Positions 9,901 through 18,817 of a DNA stretch of 64,000 bases are shown one piece after another. The stretch is from an uncultured Fidelibacterota bacterium (lineage in GTDB: Bacteria; Fidelibacterota; Marinisomatia; Marinisomatales; UBA1611). Every line of letters starts with the position of its first letter. The stretch's first letter is position 1. The notes under the pieces are model-generated. The model saw only the letters and a program-made list of their open reading frames with translations, made no database searches and was not told the origin of the DNA. Both the position numbers and the translations under genes were made by a program. The stretch is taken from assembly GCA_902562835.1 (NCBI GenBank), contig CACEUX010000004.1:1-64000 (forward strand), read 5' to 3'.

Positions 9901-10369
9901 TACATTTTTCTTACCTGATAGCGGTGATACGATAGCTGCGAGCGAGGGCGATATATTTTTTATAGATACTCATCGACCATTTGCAGCAAGTGATACGATG
10001 ATCTATACAACACTAGCAACGCAATATGATAAGACAGTTGCATCAACAAAGCTAGATAGTATCTATGTTGTTCCTAACCCCTATGTTGTCACAAATGTAT
10101 TAGAGCAGTTAGATCTTCAGAGTCCAATGGATCGAGGTCCCAGAAAAATCTATTTCACCAATCTTCCAAAAGAATGTACGATCACAATATATACTGTAAA
10201 TGGAGAATTGGTAGAAACCATTAAGCATAAATCAGAGATAGATAATAGTCAAGAGCATTGGGACCTGACTACAAAAGACAACTTCCCTCTAGCTTATGGT
10301 GTTTACCTTTATCATGTAGACGCACCTGGAATTGGAGAAAAATTAGGGCGATTTGCGGTGATCAAATGA
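6995..10369 (+). CDS. Large secreted surface protein with Asp-rich calcium-binding-type repeats, a fibronectin-III-like region and a C-terminal Por-sorting-like domain
   Basis: A 1124-residue protein beginning with a signal-anchor-like hydrophobic stretch. Around residues 355-420 it has Asp-rich EF-hand/thrombospondin-3-like loops such as DNDGDGMIDE and DDDNDWDPEKDD, which in other proteins bind calcium. A fibronectin-III-like region follows (KPTVTAVPGDERVTLYWDNI, then YYYAVVSYDHG). The C terminus, from VVPNPYV onward, ends GVYLYHVDAPGIGEKLGRFAVIK-like, resembling a FlgD/type IX sorting domain. It is a clear paralogue of the 1241-residue protein at 35887-39612. The ATG overlaps the receptor stop and its stop overlaps the PorV-like start. 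It may be a surface ligand-binding partner of the receptor, which is inference. No catalytic motif was recognised. Confidence 0.85.
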   Translation: MIKNNRSLIGILLLHGLFFSVIIAGPLLIKKNKYPNGPQKDWSQRQFTKYYRSIERYSKRTADSDGQILRRQDAIISGNKITTQIWNYGSISEPGNRVTDIIWEGLGYGYEFGPFICAEVPLPSNSHPDAYAKVENGDTTWYARVISDGLVTDPERSPDGSEYWTWEPLAYSDEGLYFADPDYDKIPTASDIDRDFDGKPDSWSNDWYNPNLKEFVWPGDLRQGASNADEEAFFVCDDRNNKEFEYYPFPDDSSRKGLGLQIEYRYYQWANPLAEDIIFLIYKITNKSPKDLNDVIFGMWGDPHIGGPSDWRDDLSYFDQDINMVYCWDEDGSASGSANNPGYFGYKFLESPGNPYDQIDNDGDGMIDESRSNGVDDDNDWDPEKDDIGVDGVPNTGDMGEGDGIPTAGDQYDIRQPGEPNFEWTDLDESDMVGLTGFTSPPFSGTTIADDQRVFDDFLQPGVFDSANATQSGDYVFIYSSGPISLPAGETRRFSIALLIGEDYDDLTLNAITSQDIYERNYQFAKPPDKPTVTAVPGDERVTLYWDNIAEESLDPISGEFDFEGYVIYRSTHPQFLDQQTITDANGSNFLFEPLKMYNGAPARFDLDNDYYGMSEIVYPGRGAYYTLGNNTGLVHSYIDSNNVLNGQSYYYAVVSYDHGSMELEIPPSECSKTITLNPTTNELITDINTLRIVPSSPAIGVVNGTIQNNEIIHESGVTTAKVFLDIVDPYSLQNNNQFEITFQESPTRYSIKDLMLIEESVTISIEQYRQLLYGNIDLGSVTVNDESGNTYFINDDFELLDTTGKIKGIDGGGMIDGNTYTVSYLYYPIINSEAIDLELTNPIVDGVKITAKDVVLALNEENTKWSPTSSCTWEPEVIPFNGADQFMYPGAYEVRFFNEIVDTSSTSLHPSFGNSRMNFEVWDVTPGRVPFKEEVTIIEEGDDSDSLWSPGDRAIIMDGQPLGGKWEFTFFLPDSGDTIAASEGDIFFIDTHRPFAASDTMIYTTLATQYDKTVASTKLDSIYVVPNPYVVTNVLEQLDLQSPMDRGPRKIYFTNLPKECTITIYTVNGELVETIKHKSEIDNSQEHWDLTTKDNFPLAYGVYLYHVDAPGIGEKLGRFAVIK

Positions 10370-11391
10370 AATATGTCCTGATCATTTTAATCTATGCTAT
10401 CAGCATCTGCTCAGCACAATTTGGCAATAACCAATCCATGAGTAAAACGGGAACTACGGTTGCTCAGTTCTTAAAAATAGGGATGGACGCGAGAAGTTCT
10501 GGAATGGGTGGTGCTGTTGCTGGTCAAAAAGCTATTTTGAGTGGCATTTATTGGAACCCTGCTAGCATTGCAGGCCTTAAAGGCATAGGCGTCCAGTTTG
10601 GTTCATATGATTGGTTGGTTGCAATGAAATATCAATTTGCAATTGTTGGTATCAATCTAGGAGAAAAAGGTGTAATAGGTTTAAGTGTGATAAACCTCTC
10701 TTCACCAGATGATCTTGTCCGTACTGTTTCAGAACCCCATGGTACAGGTGAAAAATTTTCAACAAATGATCTCTCTGCAGGTTTTACCTATTCAAAAATG
10801 TTAACGGACCGTTTTTCTCTTGGTGGGTCCTTTAAATATATCCAACAGAATATTTGGCACTCCACTGCTAGAACATTTGCCGTTGATATAGGTACACTTT
10901 TTGAGACCCCGTTTTATGGGACAAGGCTAGGTGTTTCAATAAGTAATTATGGTGGTAAAATGAGAATGGAGGGAAGAGACCAGAAGATTAGTGTTGACCC
11001 AGATCAGGATAATCAAGGTAATGTAGAATTTGTTAATGCGGTTTATGAAACGGAATATTTTCCTCTGCCATTATTTTTTCGAGTGGGTTTATCTGGTGAA
11101 TTTATAAAAACAGAATCGCTTACATTGGCATATGGCGTAGATGCACTCCATCCAAATGATAATACAGAATACTTGAACTTTGGATTAGAATTAGATTATC
11201 GGAAATTAATTTTTATAAGAGGAGGGTTGCCGTCTTTTTACAAGCAGGATAAAATTGAAGGACCTTCTTTTGGTATAGGCATGAATTATTTAATAAATCA
11301 AACTTCTACATTAGTAACTATTGATTATTCATTATCTGATTATGGACCATTGGGTGAGATTAAGCGATTAAATATTAGTTTTAATTTTTAA
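10366..11391 (+). CDS. PorV/UPF0164-like outer-membrane beta-barrel protein
   Basis: A 341-residue protein with a signal peptide ending near ICSAQ, followed by the family-typical GTTVAQFLKIGMDARSSGMGGA and SGIYWNPASIAGL segments and a predicted beta-barrel ending NISFNF. PorV in Bacteroidetes is a shuttle/attachment component of the type IX secretion system, and relatives in this lineage may have similar or transport-linked roles. The ATG at 10366 is preferred over an in-frame upstream ATG at 10258. The extra 36 codons would lie inside the preceding gene, lack a signal peptide, and the 10366 start gives a 4-base ATGA overlap. It is the third member of the receptor module. Confidence 0.88.
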   Translation: MKYVLIILIYAISICSAQFGNNQSMSKTGTTVAQFLKIGMDARSSGMGGAVAGQKAILSGIYWNPASIAGLKGIGVQFGSYDWLVAMKYQFAIVGINLGEKGVIGLSVINLSSPDDLVRTVSEPHGTGEKFSTNDLSAGFTYSKMLTDRFSLGGSFKYIQQNIWHSTARTFAVDIGTLFETPFYGTRLGVSISNYGGKMRMEGRDQKISVDPDQDNQGNVEFVNAVYETEYFPLPLFFRVGLSGEFIKTESLTLAYGVDALHPNDNTEYLNFGLELDYRKLIFIRGGLPSFYKQDKIEGPSFGIGMNYLINQTSTLVTIDYSLSDYGPLGEIKRLNISFNF

Positions 11392-11396
11392 TCTCT

Positions 11397-12758
11397 ATGA
11401 TAATAAGAGCATATTCTGGTATAAATAAATTTAAATTCCTTCATTACTTCTTTCTTTTTTTAACATTATTAACTGGTCAAACAGGAACCTGGATTGAATT
11501 GCCCAATGCACCAGTAGTGACAAGATTTAATGATATTCATTTTTTAAACGAGAACCAAGGTTGGGCAGTCAATGGTTGGGGGCAAATATATCATACACCA
11601 GATGGCGGTGATAGTTGGGAATTACAATTTGAACAATCTGAAACACATTTTCGCTCTGTTGGATTTTTTGATGAGTTAAATGGTTGGGCTGGAAATGTAG
11701 GTGATGGTGAATTTGGTGCAACTGATATCATAAATCTGTATCATACTTCTGACGGAGGTTATACCTGGATGCCTTTCGATGATTTTACAGGTCCCTCTCC
11801 ACAGGGTTTATGCGGTATACAGGTCATCAACGATACGGCCATGTATGCAGTTGGGCGAGTAAGAGGTCCTGCATTTTTTACTAAAACATTGGACAGGGGT
11901 GAAACCTGGATGTCCTATGATTTTGATCAATATGTTTCAGTTGCAGGTTTAATTGATTTACATTTTTTTAATCCTGATACTGGATTTATTGTTGGGCTAA
12001 CCAATACAGATCATGAGGATTCAAGGGGAATTGTTTTAAAGACTACTGATGGTGGTGAGACCTGGATGCCCTCATTCATAACATCTAGGTCGGGTGAGTG
12101 GGCATGGAAGGTTGATTTTCCATCAGACAGCGTAGGGTATGTTTCTTTACAGCGAAATTATGAGTCTCCCATATACTTTCTAAAAACTATAGATGCTGGT
12201 GAGAGCTGGAATGAAATGCTATTTATGAATGATTATTATTTTATCCAAGGTATTGGTTTCATGAACGATACCTTAGGTTGGATGGGAGGAAATAGTAGTC
12301 TACCAACTTATGTAACATCAGATGGTGGAGAGACCTGGAATTCTGCAGGGTTTGGAAGTCGTGTAAATCGTCTTGATTTTATAGATCAAAATATTGGTTA
12401 TGCATGTGGGCAAACTATATATAAATACACTGATGCCTTAAGTACTGGAAATGAGGAGAAGGTATATTCTATTCTACCAGATAATCCTGTCATTAATTAC
12501 CCTAATCCATTTAATCCATCCACAACTATCGTAACATATATTCCAGAATCAGGTCTATTGCAGGTTTCAGTTATTGATATTCTTGGCAGAAATATTAGAA
12601 TGCTTTATGACAATATGATCTTCGAAGGAGAATCATGGAAGAAAATTGTTTGGGATGGTTTAGATAATAATAGAAGAGCAGTACCTGGGGGGGTTTATTT
12701 CTGTCAGGTCAAGAATGGACAGGCATCAATGAATCATAAAATGATTTTGCTAAAATAA
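11397..12758 (+). CDS. Secreted Ycf48/BNR-repeat beta-propeller protein with type IX C-terminal sorting domain
   Basis: A 453-residue exported protein. After a hydrophobic N terminus it shows repeated propeller blades with Asp-box-like cores, TPDGGDSWELQF, TSDGGYTWMPF, TLDRGETWMSY, TTDGGETWMPS and TSDGGETWNSA, as in Ycf48/HCF136-type and sialidase-type propellers. The last about 85 residues are a sorting domain with INYPNPFNPSTTI, then DILGRNIRML and GGVYFCQVKNGQ, ending in a lysine. It starts 5 bases after the PorV-like gene and is probably the fourth gene of that operon. The propeller may bind protein or glycan. No catalytic residue is evident, and a photosynthetic role is not implied. Confidence 0.88.
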   Translation: MIIRAYSGINKFKFLHYFFLFLTLLTGQTGTWIELPNAPVVTRFNDIHFLNENQGWAVNGWGQIYHTPDGGDSWELQFEQSETHFRSVGFFDELNGWAGNVGDGEFGATDIINLYHTSDGGYTWMPFDDFTGPSPQGLCGIQVINDTAMYAVGRVRGPAFFTKTLDRGETWMSYDFDQYVSVAGLIDLHFFNPDTGFIVGLTNTDHEDSRGIVLKTTDGGETWMPSFITSRSGEWAWKVDFPSDSVGYVSLQRNYESPIYFLKTIDAGESWNEMLFMNDYYFIQGIGFMNDTLGWMGGNSSLPTYVTSDGGETWNSAGFGSRVNRLDFIDQNIGYACGQTIYKYTDALSTGNEEKVYSILPDNPVINYPNPFNPSTTIVTYIPESGLLQVSVIDILGRNIRMLYDNMIFEGESWKKIVWDGLDNNRRAVPGGVYFCQVKNGQASMNHKMILLK

Positions 12759-12761
12759 TTA

Positions 12762-14012
12762 TTAAAAAGCCTCACAATTCGAGAATATATCCTCAATTGA
12801 TTCACGTCTTCTTATTAAAGTTGCTTTATCACCATCCAAAAGAATTTCTGCTGCTTTAGGTCTTGTACAAAATTGGTGAGACATGGTAAAACCATAGGCG
12901 CCTACATCCATAATTGCTACAAGATCGCCTTCATCTAAATCTGTGAAGTGTCTATCAATTGCTAATCGGTCAGTGTTCTCACATATTCGTCCGGTGAAAT
13001 CAACAGTTTGAGTTGTTTCCGCTTCAGGATATCCTATTTTGTATATACGATGATGTGCATTATATAATGCAGGACGCATCAATGTTTCCATACCCGCATC
13101 GAGGCCAATGAATTTTTTATAACTATTTTTAGTTCCAGTAACTTTAGATAATAGAATACCTGTATTCCCGACCACTGATTTTCCTGGTTCTATCCAGAGC
13201 TCTGGTTTATTAGCTCCATTATAGAAAGAATGAAACACCTCGCTTACATCGTTAAACACTTTATTAAAATCCAATGATATTTCATCATCGCGATAACAAA
13301 TCCCATATCCACCGCCAAGGCTTATATGATCAAAATCTATTTTTAATTCCTTATTGATCAATTCAACTGTTTTTAGTATCTCTTTCATAAGCTTTGGAAA
13401 GTAATTGTGATCTAAAACACCTGATCCGGTCATACACTGTATTCCAAAGTTTTTAACACCGCTATCCTTTGCAATTTTATATGCATGAAGGATATCATGC
13501 TTAGGAACACCAAATTTTGAATTTTTACCACCAGTTACAATCTGTGAAAAAGCACCTTTTCCAAATCCTGGATTTAACCTAAATGAAATTTCTTTTGGTG
13601 TCCCGATCTTTTTTAAACGCATAAAAGATGTTATATCATCTAGATTGATATGTGCTTTTTGTTCAAAAGCTGTTCTTAGATCATCTTGCGATTCATAATT
13701 ACCAGTAAAAATGCAATCATTACTTGAGATACCTCCAAGTTCTGCAGCATGCAATTCTCCTGGACTTGAACAGTCTGCTCCCAGACCTGGAATCTCTGAT
13801 TTAAGAGCTTTTATAATGCTTGGATTGCTATTGGCTTTAATGGTATAACAAATATGGAAATCATCAAAATTACTCGCTAGAGCTAAATATATTTTATTTA
13901 TGTTTTCTATTAACTGGTTCTTATCATAAATATAAAGTGGGGTACCATATTTTTTAGCTAAAAAGCTGAAAAGGGTTTCATTATTGATCAGTTCTTTTAG
14001 AGGATGAGACAT
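12762..14012 (-). CDS. lysA: Diaminopimelate decarboxylase
   Basis: A 416-residue fold-type III PLP enzyme that decarboxylates meso-diaminopimelate to lysine. The PLP lysine lies in CYTIKANSN (Lys59). The phosphate-binding glycine loop is SLGGGYGICY, the substrate-loop region is WIEPGKSVVGNTG, and the cross-subunit active-site segment is CENTDRLAI, followed by GDLVAIMDVGAYGFTMSHQF. Length and motif order are standard. It is convergent with the Ycf48-like gene (3 bases between stops) and divergent from the DUF1460 gene, so it appears to be a single-gene unit. Its product supplies lysine and its substrate is also a murein building block. Confidence 0.95.
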   Translation of the reverse strand: MSHPLKELINNETLFSFLAKKYGTPLYIYDKNQLIENINKIYLALASNFDDFHICYTIKANSNPSIIKALKSEIPGLGADCSSPGELHAAELGGISSNDCIFTGNYESQDDLRTAFEQKAHINLDDITSFMRLKKIGTPKEISFRLNPGFGKGAFSQIVTGGKNSKFGVPKHDILHAYKIAKDSGVKNFGIQCMTGSGVLDHNYFPKLMKEILKTVELINKELKIDFDHISLGGGYGICYRDDEISLDFNKVFNDVSEVFHSFYNGANKPELWIEPGKSVVGNTGILLSKVTGTKNSYKKFIGLDAGMETLMRPALYNAHHRIYKIGYPEAETTQTVDFTGRICENTDRLAIDRHFTDLDEGDLVAIMDVGAYGFTMSHQFCTRPKAAEILLDGDKATLIRRRESIEDIFSNCEAF

Positions 14013-14097
14013 ATTTATAATGAAATTATATATATAAAATTTTTTATAAAAATCTTTAGTGACCTAATGATTAAATGATAACTATACTATATTATTA

Positions 14098-14979
14098 ATG
14101 TTTATAAATTTAGCCTTATCAAATGAACAAAGATTATTGTTTTATAAATTTTTCTTAGCAATTTTATCTGTTTATGGAGTTTATGCTGATCAAAGCTCCT
14201 ATAAGTGGACCGAGTCTTTACCTGATCCATGGACTATATCTAATGAACAGTTAGATCTTTACCTACCTCATTTTCATAAGATGCATCCTGATTATCATGA
14301 CCGACTTATTGCACTTAATTTATGGAGATTAGGTACACCTTATGGAATATTTTGTCTTGGTGAAGAGCAAGGCGTTGATAAAGATCCAATTATTCGTTTT
14401 GATACTTCAGATTGCACTGTACATGTATTAACTACTATAGCCTTAGCTGAAAGTTATACATTCCAGAATGCGAAAGATGCTATGATCAAAATTCATTATA
14501 AGCCAGATCAATATGGTACAATTACTCCCACTTTTAGATCAAGGTGGCACTTTACTTCAGATCGTTTATTAAATCATCCTAATACAGTTAATATTACATC
14601 TTTGATCTCATCTCAAGAAGATCTCGAAAATATCAAAATTGAATTAAATAAAAAGCAGAATGGTTCACAATTCTTAAATTTAGATTGGACATCATTTGAA
14701 TCAATAGACTACATTCCCATTCAAAAATTAAGTGATGATATTTTAATAAAGCTCCCTTCTATCTGTGGTGCAGCATTTGTTAAGAAAGATTATTTCAGAA
14801 ATGGTATAGTTATTGCTCACGAAGGTTATTTGATAAATAGTAGAGATCTAATTCATGCCTCATCAATTGAAAAAAAAACAGTCAAGGTTGATTTAATATC
14901 ATATTTAAAGGAAGACAAAAACACATTTCGTTTTGACGGAATTATGTTTTTTGATATCAAAGAAGCTCAAAAAAAATGA
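14098..14979 (+). CDS. DUF1460-type N-acetylmuramoyl-L-alanine amidase-like protein, exported
   Basis: A 293-residue protein with a hydrophobic N-terminal segment (about 14-30) ending VYA. The probable NlpC/P60-like cysteine nucleophile is Cys106 in RFDTSDCTVHV. A later RSRWHFTSDRL motif and the late AHEGYLINSRDLIHASS segment supply the His region. These are the hallmarks of DUF1460, whose solved members resemble cysteine amidases of peptidoglycan. One deviation is DCTVHV rather than the common DCTTFVE. The stop overlaps the start of the NagB-PIG-L fusion gene by 4 bases, so a joint role in muropeptide or amino-sugar turnover is likely but inferred. Confidence 0.75.
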   Translation: MFINLALSNEQRLLFYKFFLAILSVYGVYADQSSYKWTESLPDPWTISNEQLDLYLPHFHKMHPDYHDRLIALNLWRLGTPYGIFCLGEEQGVDKDPIIRFDTSDCTVHVLTTIALAESYTFQNAKDAMIKIHYKPDQYGTITPTFRSRWHFTSDRLLNHPNTVNITSLISSQEDLENIKIELNKKQNGSQFLNLDWTSFESIDYIPIQKLSDDILIKLPSICGAAFVKKDYFRNGIVIAHEGYLINSRDLIHASSIEKKTVKVDLISYLKEDKNTFRFDGIMFFDIKEAQKK

Positions 14980-17309
14980 ATACAAATTTATCAAAAGTAG
15001 AATCTGGTTTTTGCAAATCGAGTGATCTAAAACTCCAAAAAACAAATATACCATATATAAAGGTTAGTAATTATCCTGATCTGGGTTTAATTACTTCTTT
15101 ACGATTTTTGGAATGGGTCTTCGAGAATCCAAAAGGTGTTATTAGCCTTCCAACTGGAAAGACGCCTGAATACTTTATTAAATGGACGCATTTTATTTTG
15201 AATAATTGGAATCATGAAAGAGTGATATCAATACGTTCTAAGTATGGTCTTACTTCACAAAATAAACCTGATCTATCAAAATTGCATTTTATTCAAATAG
15301 ATGAGTTTTATCCCTTAGAACCATCTCAACACAATAGTTTTTCAAATTATGTAAACAAGTATTACCTAGAAGGTTTCAATATTTCTAAAAAGAATTCACT
15401 ATTGATTAATGCTGATGAAATACCAATTTATAATAATCAACACTGGAGTGAGATATTTCCTAATGGCCTAATAGATCTTGGCTTGCGTCATTCAGTTGCG
15501 TCAACGGATTTACAGAAAAAGCAACAAGAATCAATCTATCTTATTGACCAATGGTGTAATGATTATGAAAAAAAGATAAGAGAATTAGGAGGAATAGGGT
15601 TTTTCCTAGGAGGAATTGGTCCTGACGGCCATATCGCTTTCAATATAAGGGGTTCAGACCACAATTCTACCACAAGATTAATGGAGACGAATTTTGAGAC
15701 TCAGGCTGCTGCCGCTAGTGATTTGGGTGGGATTGAGATCAGTAAGAACCGATTAGTGATTACCATTGGACTTGGAACCATTACCCATAACAATCAGGCA
15801 ATAGCAATAATTATTGCCGCTGGTGAGTCTAAAGCCCCAATTGTTAAGATGTCTCTTGAAAGTGATCAGGATGTTAAATATCCAGCAACAGTACTTCAAA
15901 AGCTTGAAAATAGTAGATTTTATATTACGGAAGGTGCTTCAAAAACTCTAAATGATTCACAGAATGATTATTGGGAAAACAGTCCGTGGGACTTGGAAAA
16001 AAAACAAAGAGCTCTTTTACAGCTTGCAAAGCGAAAAAGTATATATGGTAAAAAACTTACCCTTGCTGACCTTTCAAATGATATTATTTGTAAAAATATA
16101 CCAGGTCTTGATGAACAAACTGTATCTGATATAATTAAAAGTGTAGATCAAAAAGTACAGTTAGGTATTAAAACGGAAACTGATCAGGTTTATTATCATA
16201 CAGGTCCCCATCATGATGATATCATGCTAGGGATGATGCCCCAAATAATCCATTTAATCCGTGAGCCAAGTAATAAACACTTTTTTACAAATATGACATC
16301 TGGATTCACATCTGTTACAAATGGGTTCTTAAAAGGAATAATAGAAAACACTTTGTCATTTTTTGATCGCGGGAGAATTGAGATGACAGATTATCCAGAT
16401 TTCTTTAATAGTGGATACTTATCGAAGTGGGATAAAGATGTATATCATTTTTTAGATAAGATTGCAAACAATGATTCTAATGGTCAATCAAGAGGTCTTT
16501 CCCATAGACTTGTTCGTTCGATCGTAGAAATTTACCGGATCAAGGATAAAGATCAATTGAGTAATAAATTAAACCATATTTACAGTGAGCTCGATGGCTA
16601 CTATGATGGTGAAAAGAACTCTCCTGAAATTCAAAGATTAAAAGGAATGGTCCGTGAGTTTGAAGAAGAATTGGTTTGGGCAAATTATGGAGTAAGAGTT
16701 CGTGATGTACATCATTTACGACTTGGTTTTTATAAGGGTGATATTTTCACTGAGCAGCCACAAAAAGCGAGAGATGTGACTCCAGTTTTGAATCAGTTAA
16801 GAGAGATAAATCCTACTGTTATAACCTTAGCTATGGACCCAGAGGGCAGTGGTCCAGATACACATTATAAGGTTCTCCAAACTATAGCGGAGGCGGTGCG
16901 TTTATGGAATGAAGAATCGGATCTTTCTAACTTGAAGATATGGGGATATAGAAATGTATGGTACCGATTTGATTTAGCTGAAGCGGATATAATTGTGCCA
17001 GTAACATTGAATTCAATGGCAATTTTAGATTCTACTTTTATGAATTGCTATCTTAGTCAGAAGGATGCTTCGTTCCCTAGCTATCAACATGATGGCCCTT
17101 TTTGTGAGCTTTCTCAAAAAATTTGGGTCGATCAACATCGCGATCTTCAACTACTCCTTGGTAGAGATTATTGGTATCGTAATGAAAACCCTCATTTAAG
17201 GGCTGTCCATGGAGCAGTTTATTTAAGGGAAATGAACGTAGACGATTTCTTGAGCTTTGCTAGGAGTATTGAGAACGTAATAGAGGGTTCTGAAGAATTA
17301 GGCATGTAG
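14976..17309 (+). CDS. Glucosamine-6-phosphate deaminase-like domain fused to PIG-L/LmbE-type N-acetylglucosaminyl deacetylase domain
   Basis: A 777-residue two-domain protein. Residues about 30-330 are NagB-like, with SLPTGKTPEYF for phosphate binding, IQIDEFYPL with the catalytic Asp region, and GGIGPDGHIAFN around 213-223. Residues about 405-640 are LmbE/PIG-L-like, with the metal motif PHHDD at 411-415 (normally PHPDD) and the later MDPEGSGPDTHYK with a His ligand. This fusion is known from Bacteroidetes and allied phyla, usually annotated as glucosamine-6-phosphate deaminase. One domain would deacetylate GlcNAc derivatives and the other deaminate the amino sugar, which fits cell-wall sugar recycling. 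It is translationally coupled to the DUF1460 gene upstream. Confidence 0.9.
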   Translation: MNTNLSKVESGFCKSSDLKLQKTNIPYIKVSNYPDLGLITSLRFLEWVFENPKGVISLPTGKTPEYFIKWTHFILNNWNHERVISIRSKYGLTSQNKPDLSKLHFIQIDEFYPLEPSQHNSFSNYVNKYYLEGFNISKKNSLLINADEIPIYNNQHWSEIFPNGLIDLGLRHSVASTDLQKKQQESIYLIDQWCNDYEKKIRELGGIGFFLGGIGPDGHIAFNIRGSDHNSTTRLMETNFETQAAAASDLGGIEISKNRLVITIGLGTITHNNQAIAIIIAAGESKAPIVKMSLESDQDVKYPATVLQKLENSRFYITEGASKTLNDSQNDYWENSPWDLEKKQRALLQLAKRKSIYGKKLTLADLSNDIICKNIPGLDEQTVSDIIKSVDQKVQLGIKTETDQVYYHTGPHHDDIMLGMMPQIIHLIREPSNKHFFTNMTSGFTSVTNGFLKGIIENTLSFFDRGRIEMTDYPDFFNSGYLSKWDKDVYHFLDKIANNDSNGQSRGLSHRLVRSIVEIYRIKDKDQLSNKLNHIYSELDGYYDGEKNSPEIQRLKGMVREFEEELVWANYGVRVRDVHHLRLGFYKGDIFTEQPQKARDVTPVLNQLREINPTVITLAMDPEGSGPDTHYKVLQTIAEAVRLWNEESDLSNLKIWGYRNVWYRFDLAEADIIVPVTLNSMAILDSTFMNCYLSQKDASFPSYQHDGPFCELSQKIWVDQHRDLQLLLGRDYWYRNENPHLRAVHGAVYLREMNVDDFLSFARSIENVIEGSEELGM

Positions 17310-17310
17310 A

Positions 17311-17733
17311 TTATTTTTCTTTTTCTAGAGCTTTTTTCTCATTTGATGCTTGCACTCTTTTTCCAAGATCGAATATATAAAAAACTGATTTTCTAATTTC
17401 TTCCTCTGAACATAGATTACAAAAACCTTTTGCAGGCATTTGACCATTCTCCCCTTTTTTACCTTCCCAAACACTTTTATATAATTCATCAATTCCTTTT
17501 GATGCTGCTTTGTCCCAATATGCTTTATCATCTAGAAGTACAGCTCCATTAGTACCGTACATGTGACATCTAAAACAAGAAGTTGACCATATTGATTCTC
17601 CGACTAATAGATCTTTTCGATCGAGTGATTTATACTCTTCTGAATCGTAGATATTTACAGCTGGTGATTTTTTACTGCACCCCATAATGAGTACTAAGGC
17701 AAAAATACTGATATGTCTAGAAAACTTTTTCAT
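17311..17733 (-). CDS. Cytochrome c5-like monohaem c-type cytochrome, lipoprotein
   Basis: A 140-residue protein. The N terminus ends in LIMGC (Cys19), a lipobox. The haem motif CFRCH is at residues 53-57, and the probable distal Met ligand is in GQMPAKGFC. The pair FCNLCSEEEIRKSVFYI matches the conserved disulphide and C-terminal helix of the c5 family, so this is a small periplasmic electron carrier. I chose the ATG at 17733 because a GGAG sits about 10 bases before it. An in-frame start four codons earlier has no such site. It is convergent with the NagB-PIG-L gene. The redox partner is not visible in the window. Confidence 0.9.
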   Translation of the reverse strand: MKKFSRHISIFALVLIMGCSKKSPAVNIYDSEEYKSLDRKDLLVGESIWSTSCFRCHMYGTNGAVLLDDKAYWDKAASKGIDELYKSVWEGKKGENGQMPAKGFCNLCSEEEIRKSVFYIFDLGKRVQASNEKKALEKEK

Positions 17734-17770
17734 TAAGAACTCCAAAAATTCTTATTAATTAGAGATGGCT

Positions 17771-18751
17771 TTATTGAATACCAGATCTCAGAATATCATG
17801 AATGTGTACAATACCATCAGGTTTTTTTAGATCTGAATTAGAATAAACAAATAAACTTGTTATAGAATGCTTTTCCATTAGCTCAAGCGCAGATAAGGCC
17901 AGGATATCAGAAGTGACCCACTTAGGACCTTTTGACATGATGAATGAAGCTTTTTCATTGAGAAGACTATGACCAACCTTCTCTAGCCCTCTTCTAATAT
18001 CACCATCTGTTATTATCCCAACCAATTCATCTTTTTCATTTAATACACCGGTCATCCCTAAGCCCTTATCTGAAATAGTGAATAGCGCATCTTTGATACT
18101 ATGCTCACTGGATATAAATGGGATCTTATCACCTGAGTGAACTAGTTGATCTAGCGTTAGTAAAAGACGTTTTCCCAACACCCCTCCTGGGTGAAGTTCT
18201 GCAAAATCTTCTTGGTTAAACCCTCTGAGTTCTAAAAGTGCCACTGCTAATGCATCTCCCATTGCTAGTGTTGCTGTTGTACTTGCTGTGGGGGCTAGAT
18301 CCAAAGTACATGCTTCCTTTTCAACAGATGTATCCAAATATATATCAGCGCTAGAAGCTAAGCTGGATCCTCGTCTACCTATCATCCCAACAACTTTTAC
18401 ATTTTTCTTTTTTATTGCTGGGATTATCTGAATTAATTCCATGGTTTCACCACTATTACTTACAATTAATAATACATCTTCTTCAGTTATCATCCCCAGG
18501 TCACCGTGAATAGCCTCGCCAGGGTGAACAAAATGAGAGGGTGTGCCTGTTGAGGCCATTGTAGAGGCTATCTTTTGAGATATCAAACCAGATTTACCCA
18601 TACCTGATACGATAAGGCGACCCCTGCATTGCAATATTGTATTTATTGCAGATTCAAAATTTTTGTCAATACGGTCTGCAATTAAAGAAACAGCATCAGC
18701 CTCGATCTTGATAACTCCTTTAGCTATAGTTTTAATATCCGAGTTTTTCAT
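17771..18751 (-). CDS. kdsD: D-arabinose-5-phosphate isomerase (SIS domain plus two CBS domains)
   Basis: A 326-residue protein that interconverts ribulose-5-phosphate and arabinose-5-phosphate, the first step towards Kdo of lipopolysaccharide. An N-terminal SIS domain contains GRLIVSGMGKSGLISQKIASTMASTGTPSHFVHP-type sequence and a HGDLGM segment with the family His. The LAPTAST and AELHPGGVLGKRLL motifs follow, then two CBS repeats from about 205 to the end. Length and order match KdsD/KpsF. It is divergent from the peroxiredoxin selenoprotein gene, with 66 bases between the starts. It implies an outer membrane with Kdo-containing LPS, in agreement with the receptors found here. Confidence 0.95.
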   Translation of the reverse strand: MKNSDIKTIAKGVIKIEADAVSLIADRIDKNFESAINTILQCRGRLIVSGMGKSGLISQKIASTMASTGTPSHFVHPGEAIHGDLGMITEEDVLLIVSNSGETMELIQIIPAIKKKNVKVVGMIGRRGSSLASSADIYLDTSVEKEACTLDLAPTASTTATLAMGDALAVALLELRGFNQEDFAELHPGGVLGKRLLLTLDQLVHSGDKIPFISSEHSIKDALFTISDKGLGMTGVLNEKDELVGIITDGDIRRGLEKVGHSLLNEKASFIMSKGPKWVTSDILALSALELMEKHSITSLFVYSNSDLKKPDGIVHIHDILRSGIQ

Positions 18752-18817
18752 TGTATAAAATTTAATATCATTCGCATTCAGCCCTGTTTAGTTTATGTCT
18801 AGTTAAATACTAAATAA

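Noticed and set aside
10258-10365. Upstream ATG at 10258 for the PorV-like gene
   Set aside because: The extension lies inside the preceding gene, is not signal-like, and the ATG at 10366 begins a clear signal peptide.
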